Source: Rhodocyclales bacterium
GTDB taxonomy: Bacteria > Pseudomonadota > Gammaproteobacteria > Burkholderiales > Rhodocyclaceae
Assembly (NCBI GenBank): GCA_028292505.1
Contig: JAQGMF010000040.1
Location: forward strand, 1 to 45,378
Direction: 5' to 3'
Length of the DNA stretch: 45,378 bases
The position numbers and the translations under genes are program-made. Below the pieces are notes generated by a model, which was given only the letters and a program-made list of their open reading frames with translations, ran no database searches and was not told the DNA's origin. Shown piece after piece: positions 37,494 to 45,378 of the stretch (the first letter of the stretch is position 1; each line of letters opens with the position of its first letter).

Positions 37494-37958
37494 ATGCCTT
37501 TGCTACTTCGCAACATCATGCTGCGCGCCGACAGGCCAATTGCCTGGCTCGAACAGCTGCAGCCGATCATGCTGCTCGCCATTCGCCTCTACATCGGCTG
37601 GATTTTCATCCGTTCCGGCCTAACCAAGATCGATGATTGGGGGACGACGCTGGCGCTGTTCCACGACGAATACCAAGTGCCTCTTCTGCCGCCCGCATTG
37701 GCGGCTGTCATGGGCGCTGCTGGCGAATTGCTGCTGGCGCCCTTGCTGGTGCTTGGCTTTGCAAGCCGGTTTGCGGCGCTGGGCCTGTTCATCGTCAACG
37801 CGATGGCGGTACTGTCATATCCGGCGCTGTTTCAATTCGACTGTCCCGCCGCGATCCAGTCGCATTTTTGCTGGGGAACGCTGATCCTCGTGGTGGCGTT
37901 GTTTGGTCCGGGAGCGATCTCAGCCGATGCTCATTTCAGGAAAATGCTTCGCGCATAG
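37494..37958 (+). CDS. DoxX family membrane protein
   Basis: The 154-residue inner-membrane protein has about four hydrophobic segments and the DoxX pattern RLYIGWIFIRSGLTKIDDW, then GELLLAPLLVLGFASRFAAL. DoxX proteins commonly close bufferin-type operons; their role there is unclear (perhaps redox or respiratory). AAGAAAG precedes ATG 37494; a GTG at 37467 would add nine residues but has no ribosome binding site. The gene ends directly at an inverted repeat. Confidence 0.88.
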   Translation: MPLLLRNIMLRADRPIAWLEQLQPIMLLAIRLYIGWIFIRSGLTKIDDWGTTLALFHDEYQVPLLPPALAAVMGAAGELLLAPLLVLGFASRFAALGLFIVNAMAVLSYPALFQFDCPAAIQSHFCWGTLILVVALFGPGAISADAHFRKMLRA

Positions 37959-37960
37959 TC

Positions 37961-38060
37961 GGTAGGTTGGCGCTGAGCATAGCGAAGCCCAACATTTGCC
38001 GCAGAACACCTGCCAACTGTGTGAAGCGTTGGGCATCGCTTCGCTCAGCGCCAACCTACC
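37961..38060. repeat. Inverted repeat GGTAGGTTGGCGCTGAGC family
   Basis: Arms at 37961-37993 and 38028-38060 are near-complements; the outer 18 bp are perfect. It begins 2 bp after the doxX stop and lies between convergent genes. Confidence 0.85.
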
Positions 38061-38076
38061 TGATTTGCATAAAGCA

Positions 38077-38110
38077 AAAGGCCGCAAGGAGAGTGCTCCT
38101 TGCGGCCTTT
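38077..38110 (-). terminator. Terminator of kduD
   Basis: A perfect 15-bp stem (AAAGGCCGCAAGGAG with its complement) has an AGTG loop. Read on the minus strand it follows the kduD stop by 23 bp and is followed by CTTTTGCTTTA. It may also serve the convergent bufferin operon. Confidence 0.85.
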
Positions 38111-38133
38111 GGTCTTTCTGCTACGTCGTTGGA

Positions 38134-38895
38134 TCAGCGTGCTTGCCAGCCGCCGTCAACGTTGATGATGGTGCCGTTCAGGTAGTCCGATGCGGCGGAA
38201 GCCAGGAATACGGCGGTGCCGCCCAGGTCTTCCGGCTGACCCCAACGGCCGGTCGGGATGCGTTCCAGAATGGCTTTGTTGCGCGCTTCGTCGGCACGGA
38301 TCGGTGCGGTGTTCGCCGTGGCGATGTATCCCGGTGCAATGCCGTTGCAGTTGATGCCCTTGGAGGCCAGCTCGTTGGCGATCAGCTTGGTGATGCCGGC
38401 CAGACCGTGCTTGGAGGCTGTATAGCCCGGCACCAGGATGCCGCCTTGGTAAGACAGCATCGAGCAGATGTTGATGATCTTGCCCGGCGCCTTGCGACCC
38501 AGCACGTGCTTGATGAAGGCTTGCGACAGGAACACCGGCGCGCGTAGATTGATGTTCATGACGAGGTCGAAGTCGGCTTCGGTATGCTCGACGAACGGAG
38601 CGCGACGGATGGCGCCGGCAACGTTGGCCAGGATGTCGAGCTTGCCGGCGGCGGCAACGGCCGCGTCGATGGTACGTTGTGGGGCACCCGCCTCGGTCAG
38701 GTTGCCCTGGATGTAGTGATACTTGGCGCCAGCGGCTTCGAGGCCGGCGATGGTTTCCGGCACCATGGCGCCGAAGTCGGCGACAACGATTTCAGCGCCG
38801 GCTTCAGCCATCTTGATGGCGATGGCGGCGCCGATACCCTGTGCGGCGCCGGTAATGAGGGCGACTTTGCCAGACAGATCGAAAGGATTGCTCAT
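38134..38895 (-). CDS. kduD: 2-deoxy-D-gluconate 3-dehydrogenase / KduD-like SDR
   Basis: This short-chain dehydrogenase of 253 residues is closest to KduD, which reduces 2,5-diketo-3-deoxygluconate to KDG in breakdown of unsaturated uronates. It shows the cofactor motif LITGAAQGIGAAIA, NVAGAIRRAPF, the catalytic Ser in NICSMLSYQGG and YTASKHG (Tyr-x-x-x-Lys). The end GTIINVDGGWQAR also matches KduD. AGGAGA fits the ATG at 38895 better than GTG 38904. It is divergent from kduI, its usual pathway partner. Confidence 0.9.
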   Translation of the reverse strand: MSNPFDLSGKVALITGAAQGIGAAIAIKMAEAGAEIVVADFGAMVPETIAGLEAAGAKYHYIQGNLTEAGAPQRTIDAAVAAAGKLDILANVAGAIRRAPFVEHTEADFDLVMNINLRAPVFLSQAFIKHVLGRKAPGKIINICSMLSYQGGILVPGYTASKHGLAGITKLIANELASKGINCNGIAPGYIATANTAPIRADEARNKAILERIPTGRWGQPEDLGGTAVFLASAASDYLNGTIINVDGGWQAR

Positions 38896-39282
38896 TGCGT
38901 TCACTCTCCTGTGAATTAGGAATCGACTAAAAAATCCGCGCAGGGGGTCGGCGGCAGTATTTTGGTGGCCGATGTTGTCCGGCCATCGGGAAAGGCCGCA
39001 AGTTTAGCCGATACTCGCAGACGCGGCACGCCTGCTGCCGCACTTGTCTGACTCGGGCTTGTCCGTATTGCTGTTGCTTTGACGCACAGCAAGCCGCGGT
39101 GCGGTTGTGCAGGCGGGTGCGTGGCGTCGCCACATGAAACGTTGTGGCTAGTACAATTGGCCGCGAGCCATCTTCCTTTTGGAACGTGACTGTCGCGCAG
39201 ACCAATCGTACACATTCGGTACAAATTCGGTACGAACTTGGTACGAACTCGGCATGAATTCATTCACCGGAGAAATTGTCCC
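38896..39282. other. Divergent kduD-kduI control region
   Basis: No coding frame with support is present. The stretch carries the kduD leader and, next to kduI, a block of 11-bp tandem repeats (39208-39262). I see no classical KdgR box with confidence. Confidence 0.6.
39208..39262 (+). repeat. Five 11-bp tandem repeats upstream of kduI
   Basis: Successive units begin at 39208, 39219, 39230, 39241 and 39252: GTACACATTCG, GTACAAATTCG, GTACGAACTTG, GTACGAACTCG and GCATGAATTCA. The consensus is GTACRAAYTYG, with decay at the ends. The period is about one DNA helix turn, so a protein could bind all units on one face. The block ends 20 bp before the kduI ATG, in operator or leader position. Confidence 0.85.
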
Positions 39283-40137
39283 ATGAGCATCTACCGCCGG
39301 ACGTATTACGCCACCGCCCCCGATTCGATGATCGGTGCCTCCAACCAGCAACTGCGTGACCGTTATCTCTTCACCGAGTTGTTCGGTGCCGATGAAGTGC
39401 GCCTGGATTACTCGCACGTCGAACGCATGGTCGTCGGTGGGGCCGCGCCTGTCTCGAAGAAAGTCTCCCTGCCGGTACAGACCGAACCCGCATCGGCGGT
39501 CGGCAAGCCTTTTCTGGAGCGCCGCGAACTGGGTGCGATCAACGTTGGTGGCGGCAAGGGCGCCATTACCGTAGATGGCCAGCGCTTCGAGATGAATCCG
39601 AAGGATGGCATCTACATCGCAATGGGCAGCGCCGTCGTCGAATTCGAATCGGCCGATGCCGCCAACCCTGCCAAGTTCTACCTGGTCTCCTGCGCGGCGC
39701 ATGCGCGTTACGAAACCAAGCACATCTCCATCGACAAGGCCGTGCCGCTGGAGCGTGGCGCAGCGGAAACGTCGAACGAGCGCACCATCTATCAATACGT
39801 CGTGCCGACCACGGCGCAGTCCTGCCAGTTGTTGCTGGGCCTGACGATTTTGAAGACAGGTTCGGTGTGGAACACCTGCCCACCGCATCTGCACGATCGT
39901 CGTTCCGAAGTGTATTTCTACTTCGACCTCAAGGACGACCAACGCGTCATGCACTTCATGGGAGACCCTGAAGACATGCGTCATCTGGTCATTGCGAAAG
40001 ATGAAGCTGTCATGTCGCCACCGTGGTCGATTCACATGGGCTCGGGCACCAGCAACTATGCCTTCATCTGGGCAATGGCTGGTGAGAACGTCGACTACAC
40101 CGACATGAAGGTGCTGGACATCTGCCAACTGAAGTAA
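39283..40137 (+). CDS. kduI: 5-dehydro-4-deoxy-D-glucuronate isomerase
   Basis: KduI isomerises 5-keto-4-deoxyuronate to 2,5-diketo-3-deoxygluconate, the substrate of KduD. The 284-residue cupin protein begins [20 protein letters not shown] and has the zinc site [16 protein letters not shown] (HxH...E) with a later His in [13 protein letters not shown] lies upstream of ATG 39283. A terminator follows. Together with kduD it indicates use of pectin-, alginate- or glycosaminoglycan-derived uronates, though no lyase or KDG kinase is in the window. Confidence 0.95.
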   Translation: MSIYRRTYYATAPDSMIGASNQQLRDRYLFTELFGADEVRLDYSHVERMVVGGAAPVSKKVSLPVQTEPASAVGKPFLERRELGAINVGGGKGAITVDGQRFEMNPKDGIYIAMGSAVVEFESADAANPAKFYLVSCAAHARYETKHISIDKAVPLERGAAETSNERTIYQYVVPTTAQSCQLLLGLTILKTGSVWNTCPPHLHDRRSEVYFYFDLKDDQRVMHFMGDPEDMRHLVIAKDEAVMSPPWSIHMGSGTSNYAFIWAMAGENVDYTDMKVLDICQLK

Positions 40138-40159
40138 TCACTTTCGCTGCAGGTCGAAC

Positions 40160-40192
40160 AACGCCGGGCCTGCAAGCGCCCGGCGTTCTTGT
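40160..40192 (+). terminator. Terminator of kduI
   Basis: AACGCCGGGC pairs with GCCCGGCGTT; the stem is followed by CTTGTTT. It lies 23 bp after the kduI stop. Confidence 0.85.
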
Positions 40193-40207
40193 TTGGGACT
40201 ATTGGAT

Positions 40208-40288
40208 CGTCATTCCCGCGAAAGCGGGAATCCACTTCTACGTGAGAACTGTGCCGGTAAGTGGATTCCCGCTTTCGCGGGAATGACG
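40208..40288. repeat. dRS3-like inverted repeat pair
   Basis: Perfect 30-bp inverted arms (40208-40237 and 40259-40288) each contain the small palindrome ATTCCCGCGAAAGCGGGAAT. The unit ATTCCC-N8-GGGAAT is the layout of neisserial dRS3 elements. Shorter relatives are at 12510-12537 and 17637-17668. Confidence 0.85.
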
Positions 40289-40302
40289 TTGTCCTTGCGA
40301 TT

Positions 40303-40686
40303 TCACTCGATTGGCAACTCGGCAAACACCTCGATCAATATCCGCTCGCGTGGGTTGGGGTGTTCGCGTAGCTGCGCGATGCGTGCCGACAAGCGCGCGC
40401 CGCGATCCAGTGCGGTGGCAATCGGCGCGCTCTGATCGCGCGGTATGTAACCCAGCACATGCCCCTGCCAATCGATACGCACGGCGAGCGGGTCATATTT
40501 GTTGTCCGCTTCACGCACGAGCGCCAGCGCGTCACCTTCGTGCAACAGCGACCACACATCGCCGCCCTGGTGATAGCCGACGCCCGCAAGCGTCACGGTC
40601 TGCACACGAACGCGCGTCGCCGCACCGGCCGCTGCGCATACTAGTGCGGCAAGAATCAATACGCCGAAAAAGCGGCTTGCAGCCAT
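40303..40686 (-). CDS. Exported HIRAN-domain protein
   Basis: The 127-residue product has a signal peptide (RFFGVLILAALVCAAAGA) and then a HIRAN domain: LAGVGYHQGGDVWSLLHEGD, ALVREADNKYDPLAVRI, VLGYIPRDQSAPIATAL. HIRAN domains bind 3' DNA ends in nuclear and nuclease proteins, so an exported version is unexpected and may have another ligand. The ATG at 40686 makes it overlap yraN by 31 bp. It is the last gene of that minus-strand unit. Confidence 0.8.
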   Translation of the reverse strand: MAASRFFGVLILAALVCAAAGAATRVRVQTVTLAGVGYHQGGDVWSLLHEGDALALVREADNKYDPLAVRIDWQGHVLGYIPRDQSAPIATALDRGARLSARIAQLREHPNPRERILIEVFAELPIE

Positions 40687-41087
40687 TCGATACGTTCCGG
40701 GTTGAGTTCGTCGAGCAGGATGGCATCGAAGCGACAATTGCGATTGGCATAAGCGCGGCCTGCGCCGGCAAGCCAGATACGCGTGGCCAGGATGATGCGG
40801 CGCTGTTTGGTCTGCGTGATACTGGCCGCCGCGCCGCCAAAGTGCGCATGCTGACGCAAACGCACTTCGACAAAGAGTATTGAATTGGCATATTCGGCGA
40901 TCAGATCGATCTCGCCGCCCTTGTAACGCACATTGCGGGCGAGGATGCGCGCACCGTGCTGTTCGAGATGCCGCGCCGCCAGCGCTTCGGCCTGCGCACC
41001 GGGGGAAGCGCCAGACACGGCTTGCCCGCCGCGCGCGCGCAGCAGACAATGCCACACTCTCTGCAACCGGTTTGCCAGTGTCCCCAT
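40656..41087 (-). CDS. yraN: YraN family protein (UPF0102)
   Basis: The 143-residue protein has the nuclease-like core of the UPF0102 family: GGEIDLIAEYANSILFVEVR, then HFGGAAASITQTKQRRII and CRFDAILLDEL. The D-ExV pattern resembles restriction-endonuclease folds; the function is unknown. Its start ATG shares bases with the divergent rsmI ATG (sequence CATG at 41085-41088). One or both proteins may therefore start further downstream. Confidence 0.9.
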   Translation of the reverse strand: MGTLANRLQRVWHCLLRARGGQAVSGASPGAQAEALAARHLEQHGARILARNVRYKGGEIDLIAEYANSILFVEVRLRQHAHFGGAAASITQTKQRRIILATRIWLAGAGRAYANRNCRFDAILLDELNPERIEWLQAAFSAY

Positions 41088-41967
41088 GCTTTCCCAGTCC
41101 GAAGAAAAACCGCTTCACCCGAGTGGCGTACTCCACTCCTCACCGGCATTGTATGTGGTTGCCACGCCGCTCGGAAATCGGCAGGACATGAGCCTGCGCG
41201 CCCTGGCCGTACTGCGCGAGGTCGATCTCGTAGCGGCGGAGGACACGCGTCACAGCCAAAGGCTTTTTGACAGCCACGGTCTCGCGCCGCGCACCTTTGC
41301 ATTGCATGAGCATAACGAGCAGGAAGGCGCGACGCGCATCATCGAACGCTTGGCGCAGGGGCAGCATATTGCGCTGGTCACCGACGCGGGCACGCCGGCG
41401 ATTTCCGATCCCGGTGCGCGTCTCGTTGCGCGTGTGCAGGAAGCGGGATTCGCCGTGATTCCCGTTCCCGGCCCATGTGCCGCCATCGCCGCCTTGTCCG
41501 CTTCTGGCCTGGCCGCCGCGCGCTTTCACTTCGTCGGTTTTCTACCGCCCAAGTCGGCGGCACGGCGCGCAAGCCTTGAAGCAATACGCGTTCTGGATGC
41601 GGCCCTGGTGTTCTACGAAGCGCCGCATCGTGTGCTCGAATGCGTCGAGGATATGGTTACGGTGCTCGAACCCGAGCGCGAGATCGTCGTGTGCCGCGAA
41701 CTCACCAAGATGTTCGAGCAGATCGTGCGCATGCCGATCTCCGCGATACTCGAATGGTTCAAGGCCGACGGCAATCGCCAGCGCGGCGAATTCGTCCTGC
41801 TCGTCGGTCCGCCGCCGGCCAGCGAAGGCATTCCGCCGGAAGCGCAACGCGTGCTCAAACTATTGCTGGAGGAAATGCCCTTGAAGACCGCCGCCAAGCT
41901 GACAGCGGAAATTACCGGGGCGCACAAGAACGCCCTCTACGAACTGGCACTGACATTGAAGGAGTAA
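41086..41967 (+). CDS. rsmI: 16S rRNA 2'-O-methyltransferase RsmI
   Basis: RsmI methylates the 2'-OH of C1402 of 16S rRNA. The 293-residue protein shows [49 protein letters not shown] and [15 protein letters not shown], all diagnostic. From ATG 41086 there are 21 residues before LYVVATP (about 13 in E. coli), so a slightly later start is possible. It is divergent from yraN. Confidence 0.96.
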   Translation: MLSQSEEKPLHPSGVLHSSPALYVVATPLGNRQDMSLRALAVLREVDLVAAEDTRHSQRLFDSHGLAPRTFALHEHNEQEGATRIIERLAQGQHIALVTDAGTPAISDPGARLVARVQEAGFAVIPVPGPCAAIAALSASGLAAARFHFVGFLPPKSAARRASLEAIRVLDAALVFYEAPHRVLECVEDMVTVLEPEREIVVCRELTKMFEQIVRMPISAILEWFKADGNRQRGEFVLLVGPPPASEGIPPEAQRVLKLLLEEMPLKTAAKLTAEITGAHKNALYELALTLKE

Positions 41968-42016
41968 ACTTCGACTTCGACAGCAGCTCGTTCGAGCAGC
42001 AACTTCCGGAAGAAAC

Positions 42017-43066
42017 ATGCAACAAATCACCCTCACCCGTCCTGACGATTGGCATATTCACCTGCGCGATGGCGCCTCTCTTGCGACTACGGTAAGCGAT
42101 GCTGCCCGACAGTTCGCGCGTGCCATCGTCATGCCCAATTTGCGGCCACCCGTTACGACTGTCGAACAGGCTGCCGCCTATCGTCGGCGGATACTTGAAG
42201 CCGTGCCGGCGGATATAAAGTTTGAACCGCTGATGACGTTGTACCTGACTGACAACACGCCGCCCGAGGAGATAGATCAGGCGAAGGCGAGCGGGTTCGT
42301 ACATGCCGTCAAGCTTTATCCGGCGGGCGCGACGACCAATTCGGATGCCGGTGTGACGTCGCTGGAAAAGGTTTCTGCAACGCTGGAGCGCATGCAGAAA
42401 TTGGGACTACCCTTGTTGGTACATGGTGAGGTGACAAATGCTGATGTGGATATCTTTGATCGCGAGCGTGTCTTTATTGATCGCGTATTTTTACCGCTCC
42501 AAAAAACGTTCCCTGGCCTACGCACGGTCTTCGAGCACATCACCACTGCAGAAGCGGCGCAGTTCGTAAGCACGGCAGGCGATAACGTGGCGGCGACCAT
42601 CACCGCCCATCACCTGCTGATGAACCGCAACGCGCTTTTTGTCGGCGGCGTCCGGCCGCATCACTACTGCCTGCCCGTGCTCAAGCGCGAAAAACACCGT
42701 CTGGCGCTTGTTGCGGCGGCAACCTCTGGCAATCCGCGCTTCTTTCTCGGCACCGATTCCGCACCGCACGCCAGGAGCACAAAGGAAGCGGCATGCGGTT
42801 GCGCTGGCTGTTATACCGCCAATGCCGCTATCGAACTCTACGCCGAGGCCTTCGACGCAGCCGGCGCGCTCGACCGGCTCGAAGCCTTTGCCAGCCACCA
42901 CGGCCCCGACTGGTATGGCCTGCCGCGCAATATGCAACGGATTACTCTGACCAGGGAAGACTGGACCGTAGCTTCCGCGCTGGACTACTTGCCGGGCGAT
43001 CCGCTGGTGCCGCTACGCGCCGGCGAGACGATCTCCTGGCGGCTTAAGGGTGTCGAAACGCGATGA
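42017..43066 (+). CDS. pyrC: Dihydroorotase, class II
   Basis: PyrC cyclises carbamoyl aspartate to dihydroorotate in pyrimidine synthesis. The 349-residue protein matches E. coli PyrC. Its zinc ligands are H13, H15 (DDWHIHLRD), carboxylated K99 ([12 protein letters not shown]), H136 (LLVHGEV), H174 (VFEHITT) and D247 (LGTDSAPH), each offset by three from E. coli. It follows rsmI by 49 bp and overlaps the lipoprotein start by ATGA. Confidence 0.98.
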   Translation: MQQITLTRPDDWHIHLRDGASLATTVSDAARQFARAIVMPNLRPPVTTVEQAAAYRRRILEAVPADIKFEPLMTLYLTDNTPPEEIDQAKASGFVHAVKLYPAGATTNSDAGVTSLEKVSATLERMQKLGLPLLVHGEVTNADVDIFDRERVFIDRVFLPLQKTFPGLRTVFEHITTAEAAQFVSTAGDNVAATITAHHLLMNRNALFVGGVRPHHYCLPVLKREKHRLALVAAATSGNPRFFLGTDSAPHARSTKEAACGCAGCYTANAAIELYAEAFDAAGALDRLEAFASHHGPDWYGLPRNMQRITLTREDWTVASALDYLPGDPLVPLRAGETISWRLKGVETR

Positions 43067-43470
43067 GATATCTTGCCTGGCTCTCACTATTGCTGGTCCC
43101 ATTCCTTGCCGGCTGCGAAAACAGCGGTGCTTCTTTCATGGTTGGCGGCGACAAGAATCACTCCATCAGCCTGCTGCGCGAGCAGCGCTGGTTCTGGAGC
43201 GGCGAGGTCGAACAGGTGCTTGTGCCGGCACGTTTTCCGGATTGTCAGCGGCGTGTGCATATTGATCCGGACAGCAAGAATTTCACAGAGATGAAGCTCT
43301 ACCAGAACGACACACGCCTGTTTGTTGCGCAACAGGGGACGCAATGGTGGGCCGTCGGCACCGAAGCTTGCGAGGTACAGAAATTCAAGACGCCGCCCGC
43401 CGATCCCGGCGATCTGGTCGGCAGTTTCCAGCGCAAGGATGGCACGCTGATGTTCGTGCCGGCCAAGTAG
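43063..43470 (+). CDS. Small predicted lipoprotein
   Basis: The 135-residue protein has a lipoprotein signal ([15 protein letters not shown], lipobox LAGC). The mature domain has further Cys and a pattern [15 protein letters not shown]...[10 protein letters not shown] that I do not recognise. It overlaps pyrC by ATGA and is probably co-expressed. The function is unknown. Confidence 0.8.
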   Translation: MRYLAWLSLLLVPFLAGCENSGASFMVGGDKNHSISLLREQRWFWSGEVEQVLVPARFPDCQRRVHIDPDSKNFTEMKLYQNDTRLFVAQQGTQWWAVGTEACEVQKFKTPPADPGDLVGSFQRKDGTLMFVPAK

Positions 43471-43484
43471 CGTCATCTGCACCA

Positions 43485-43514
43485 TTAGGCTGCCGCCTCT
43501 CCCGCCCTTATAAT
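43485..43514 (+). promoter_or_regulatory. Promoter of rnpB
   Basis: A perfect -10 box TATAAT lies at 43509-43514, seven bases before the RNA start. A weak -35 candidate TTAGGC is at 43485-43490 with an 18-bp spacer. Confidence 0.75.
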
Positions 43515-43521
43515 CGCGCCG

Positions 43522-43906
43522 GGAAGTTCGCCAGGCAGTCGCGGTGTGTCTTCGGATGCATCGAGGAAAGTCCGGGCCCCGTAGAGCAGGATGCCGGCTA
43601 ACGGCCGGGCGCTATAAGTCGCAAGACCCAAGGCGACGGAAAGTGGAACAGAAAATACACCGCCGATGGCTTGTAAGAGCACAGGTAAGGTTGAAATGGC
43701 GAGGTAAGAGCTCACCGCGGACGTGGCAACACGGACGGCACGCTAAACCCCATCCGGGGCAAGGCCAAATAGGGGTGTAATGACGTGGCTCGCGTCGCAC
43801 CCGGGTAGGCTGCTAGAGCCTCGCAGCAATGCGAGGACCAGAGGAATGACTGCCCCGTAGCCGCAAGGCTGCGCGACAGAACCCGGCTTATCGGCGGACT
43901 TCCCAA
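43522..43906 (+). ncRNA. rnpB: RNase P RNA, bacterial type A
   Basis: This is the catalytic RNA that trims tRNA 5' ends. Universally conserved pieces are in order: GAGGAAAGTCCGGGC, ACAGAAAATACA, GGTAAGAGCTCACCG, GAATGACTG and ACAGAACCCGGCTTAT. The 5' end GGAAGTTCGCC pairs with GGCGGACTTCC at the 3' end (helix P1), which sets the limits. The length of about 385 nt fits type A. Confidence 0.97.
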
Positions 43907-43980
43907 TCTCCGCCAAATCTCATTTCGAACATGTTTTCAGTGCTCGCGGCATAGGGTCCGAGACTTGCGTCTGTCGGTAA

Positions 43981-43999
43981 TGTTCTGTCTGACAGAACA
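43981..43999. promoter_or_regulatory. Perfect palindrome between rnpB and mraZ
   Basis: TGTTCTGTC and GACAGAACA are perfect 9-bp arms around a single T. There is no T-tract after it, so it looks like a protein-binding site rather than a terminator. It lies about 195 bp upstream of mraZ. The spacing is not that of a LexA box. Confidence 0.6.
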
Positions 44000-44084
44000 A
44001 TGTTGCAGTGCTTTCTCCAAACCCCTGTTTTAAAGGGCAATCCGCCTTCTTCTCCGCTTGACCGGCTTTTTCTTTCCATCTAAA

Positions 44085-44129
44085 GTGGTGAGAAGTGGTA
44101 GAAAATGGGTAAAAGTGGATGAAAGGGGC
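44085..44129 (+). promoter_or_regulatory. MraZ operator (10-bp spaced TGG repeats)
   Basis: GTGGT, GTGGT, ATGGG, GTGGA and GGGGC recur at exactly 10-bp steps (44085, 44095, 44105, 44115, 44125). MraZ binds such direct repeats upstream of its own gene to autoregulate the dcw cluster. The block ends 46 bp before the mraZ start. Confidence 0.85.
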
Positions 44130-44174
44130 TTCTCTGTGGGAGAGGTGTTCATCCCGGGCAACGAAAGGGAGTGC

Positions 44175-44624
44175 ATGTTTCAGGGCGCTGCAGCGCTGAG
44201 TCTTGATGCGAAGGGCCGCCTCGGCGTCCCGGCACGGCATCGTGACGCGCTGACGGTGGCCTGTGGCGGGCGTCTGGTGGTGACCGCGCACCCACATCAG
44301 TGCCTGCTGATCTATCCCGAACCCGCTTGGCAACCCATTCGCGCGCAAGTGTTGGCCGCCCCCAGTCTTGATCAGCGTTCGGCAGCAATAAAACGTCTGC
44401 TGGTGGGCAATGCGCGCGACGAGGAAATGGATTCGGCGGGCCGCGTGTTGATCGCGCCTGAGTTGCGCGAGTGGGCGGGATTGGAAAAGCAGATCTGGTT
44501 GGTGGGACTGGGAACCCATTTTGAGTTGTGGTCTGACGCAGGCTGGAAGAAACAGCAGGAAGCAATGCTGGCCTTGTCCTCTTCGTCCGATCTACCACCA
44601 GGGCTGGAGACGCTGACGTTGTGA
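44175..44624 (+). CDS. mraZ: Transcriptional regulator MraZ
   Basis: MraZ is the SpoVT/AbrB-like first gene of the dcw (division and cell wall) cluster. The 149-residue protein has two swapped-hairpin modules with the signatures [15 protein letters not shown] and [26 protein letters not shown] precedes ATG 44175. Its stop overlaps the rsmH GTG start. Confidence 0.97.
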   Translation: MFQGAAALSLDAKGRLGVPARHRDALTVACGGRLVVTAHPHQCLLIYPEPAWQPIRAQVLAAPSLDQRSAAIKRLLVGNARDEEMDSAGRVLIAPELREWAGLEKQIWLVGLGTHFELWSDAGWKKQQEAMLALSSSSDLPPGLETLTL

Positions 44625-45378
44625 GTGCCGAGGCACTGAAGCACGTCACGGTGTTGTTGCAGGAAGCTGTGGAAGCACTGGCAATCAAGCCCGACGGGAC
44701 GTACGTGGATGCGACCTTCGGACGCGGCGGACACAGCCGGGCGATTCTCGCCGCGCTGGGGCCGACGGGGCGCCTGATTGCGTTCGATCGCGATCCGGCA
44801 GCGGTGGTGGCAAGCAAGGTCGCAGTTGAGTTTCGCGGCGATAGCCGATTCACGCTAGTGCACGAACCGTTTTCGGCACTGGACACGGAGTTGAGCGCCT
44901 TGGGTGTGGGCAAGGTCGATGGGGTTTTGATGGATATCGGTGTGTCGTCGCCACAACTGGACGATCCCGAGCGAGGAATGAGTTTCCGTTTCGATGCGCC
45001 GCTGGACATGCGCATGGACACGACGAGGGGCGAGTCCGTCTCGCAATGGCTGGCACGGGCAACCGTCGCCGAAATCACAACAGTGGTGAGGGATTACGGT
45101 GAAGAACGGTTTGCTTATGCGATTGCAAAGGCGATTGACGCTGCTCGGACGGGGGGCGCTATTGCTACCACAGGACAACTTGCCGCGCTCGTGGAGAAGG
45201 CCGTCCGCACACGCGAGCTGGGTCAGCACCCGGCGACGCGCACGTTCCAGGCTCTACGGATTTTCATCAACCGGGAGCTCGAGGAACTTTCGCTGACTTT
45301 GCCGCAGGCAGTTTCGCGGCTCGATGAGGGAGGACGTCTGGTGGTGATCGCCTTCCATTCGCTGGAAGACCGCATCGT
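44621..45378 (+). CDS. rsmH: 16S rRNA m4C1402 methyltransferase RsmH (5' part)
   Basis: RsmH N4-methylates C1402 of 16S rRNA, the same nucleotide that RsmI modifies. The start GTG 44621 ([20 protein letters not shown]) overlaps the mraZ TGA. The SAM-binding motif is [50 protein letters not shown] and [10 protein letters not shown] are diagnostic. The gene runs off the window end after about 252 codons of an expected 310 or so. Confidence 0.96.
   Translation, partial: MSAEALKHVTVLLQEAVEALAIKPDGTYVDATFGRGGHSRAILAALGPTGRLIAFDRDPAAVVASKVAVEFRGDSRFTLVHEPFSALDTELSALGVGKVDGVLMDIGVSSPQLDDPERGMSFRFDAPLDMRMDTTRGESVSQWLARATVAEITTVVRDYGEERFAYAIAKAIDAARTGGAIATTGQLAALVEKAVRTRELGQHPATRTFQALRIFINRELEELSLTLPQAVSRLDEGGRLVVIAFHSLEDRI

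Noticed and set aside
39208..39262. CRISPR-like array
   Set aside because: Units are 11 bp, contiguous, without spacers, so this is a tandem repeat.
43981..43999. LexA box or intrinsic terminator of rnpB
   Set aside because: Arm spacing does not match CTGT-N8-ACAG, and no T-tract follows.

Overview
The window looks like a chromosomal segment of a betaproteobacterium. It is roughly 60% G+C by eye. The evidence is the uvrA / YajR-like MFS / ssb arrangement, a stand-alone HldE C-terminal (rfaE2) type enzyme, class II pyrC, type-2 argC, an rnpB of the bacterial A type just before mraZ-rsmH, and the many dispersed intergenic palindromes. The proteins support placement no finer than Betaproteobacteria (Rhodocyclales/Nitrosomonadales/Burkholderiales-like). 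I found no tRNA, insertion sequence, prophage or CRISPR array.

Layout. 1-6.5 kb is housekeeping: rplQ with its terminator, uvrA (minus), and a plus-strand run of MFS transporter, ssb and a helix-turn-helix/receiver protein. 6.5-8.2 kb is a poorly conserved stretch with one predicted membrane/coiled-coil protein. 8.2-25.1 kb is a catabolic island. It holds a PatB/MalY-type PLP enzyme, a Tat-exported NitT/TauT-type ABC transporter, allophanate hydrolase (atzF), atzG-atzE-atzH-like genes with a GntR/FCD regulator, and a BMP-type (nucleobase/nucleoside-like) ABC transporter whose operon also encodes an AmiF-like formamidase and a BiuH-like biuret hydrolase. Four operator-like palindromes around a CTTGTAT(A/G)CAAG core lie upstream of its transcription units, which suggests one regulon under the local GntR protein. 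A cyanuric acid hydrolase (AtzD/TrzD) is absent. The cluster therefore looks like a route for N-acyl or N-formyl ureas, biuret or s-triazine-like nucleobases that ends in allophanate, NH3 and CO2. The true entry substrate is unknown and this is the most interesting part of the window.

25.1-31.1 kb holds cysK, an LPS heptose adenylyltransferase overlapping a diiron ferritin-like gene, and, divergent from them, a lipid-modification operon (FAD amine oxidase, DUF1365, Cfa-like methyltransferase). 31.4-35.3 kb holds a LuxR-type response regulator with an overlapping histidine kinase whose N-box is altered, then dolP-like and diaA-like genes and argC. 35.4-38 kb is a complete bufferin-type operon (Cys-rich precursor, DUF692, DUF2063, DoxX), a ribosomally made, modified copper-related peptide system. 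38-40.2 kb is a divergent kduD/kduI pair for uronate catabolism, with five 11-bp tandem repeats in front of kduI. 40.2-43.5 kb holds an exported HIRAN protein, yraN, rsmI, pyrC and a small lipoprotein. The window ends with rnpB, a MraZ operator, mraZ and the 5' part of rsmH, the start of the dcw division/cell-wall cluster.

Intergenic regions are unusually rich in inverted repeats of several sequence families. One family flanks the permease-amiF-biuH block in opposite orientations, and another contains the uvrA stop codon.
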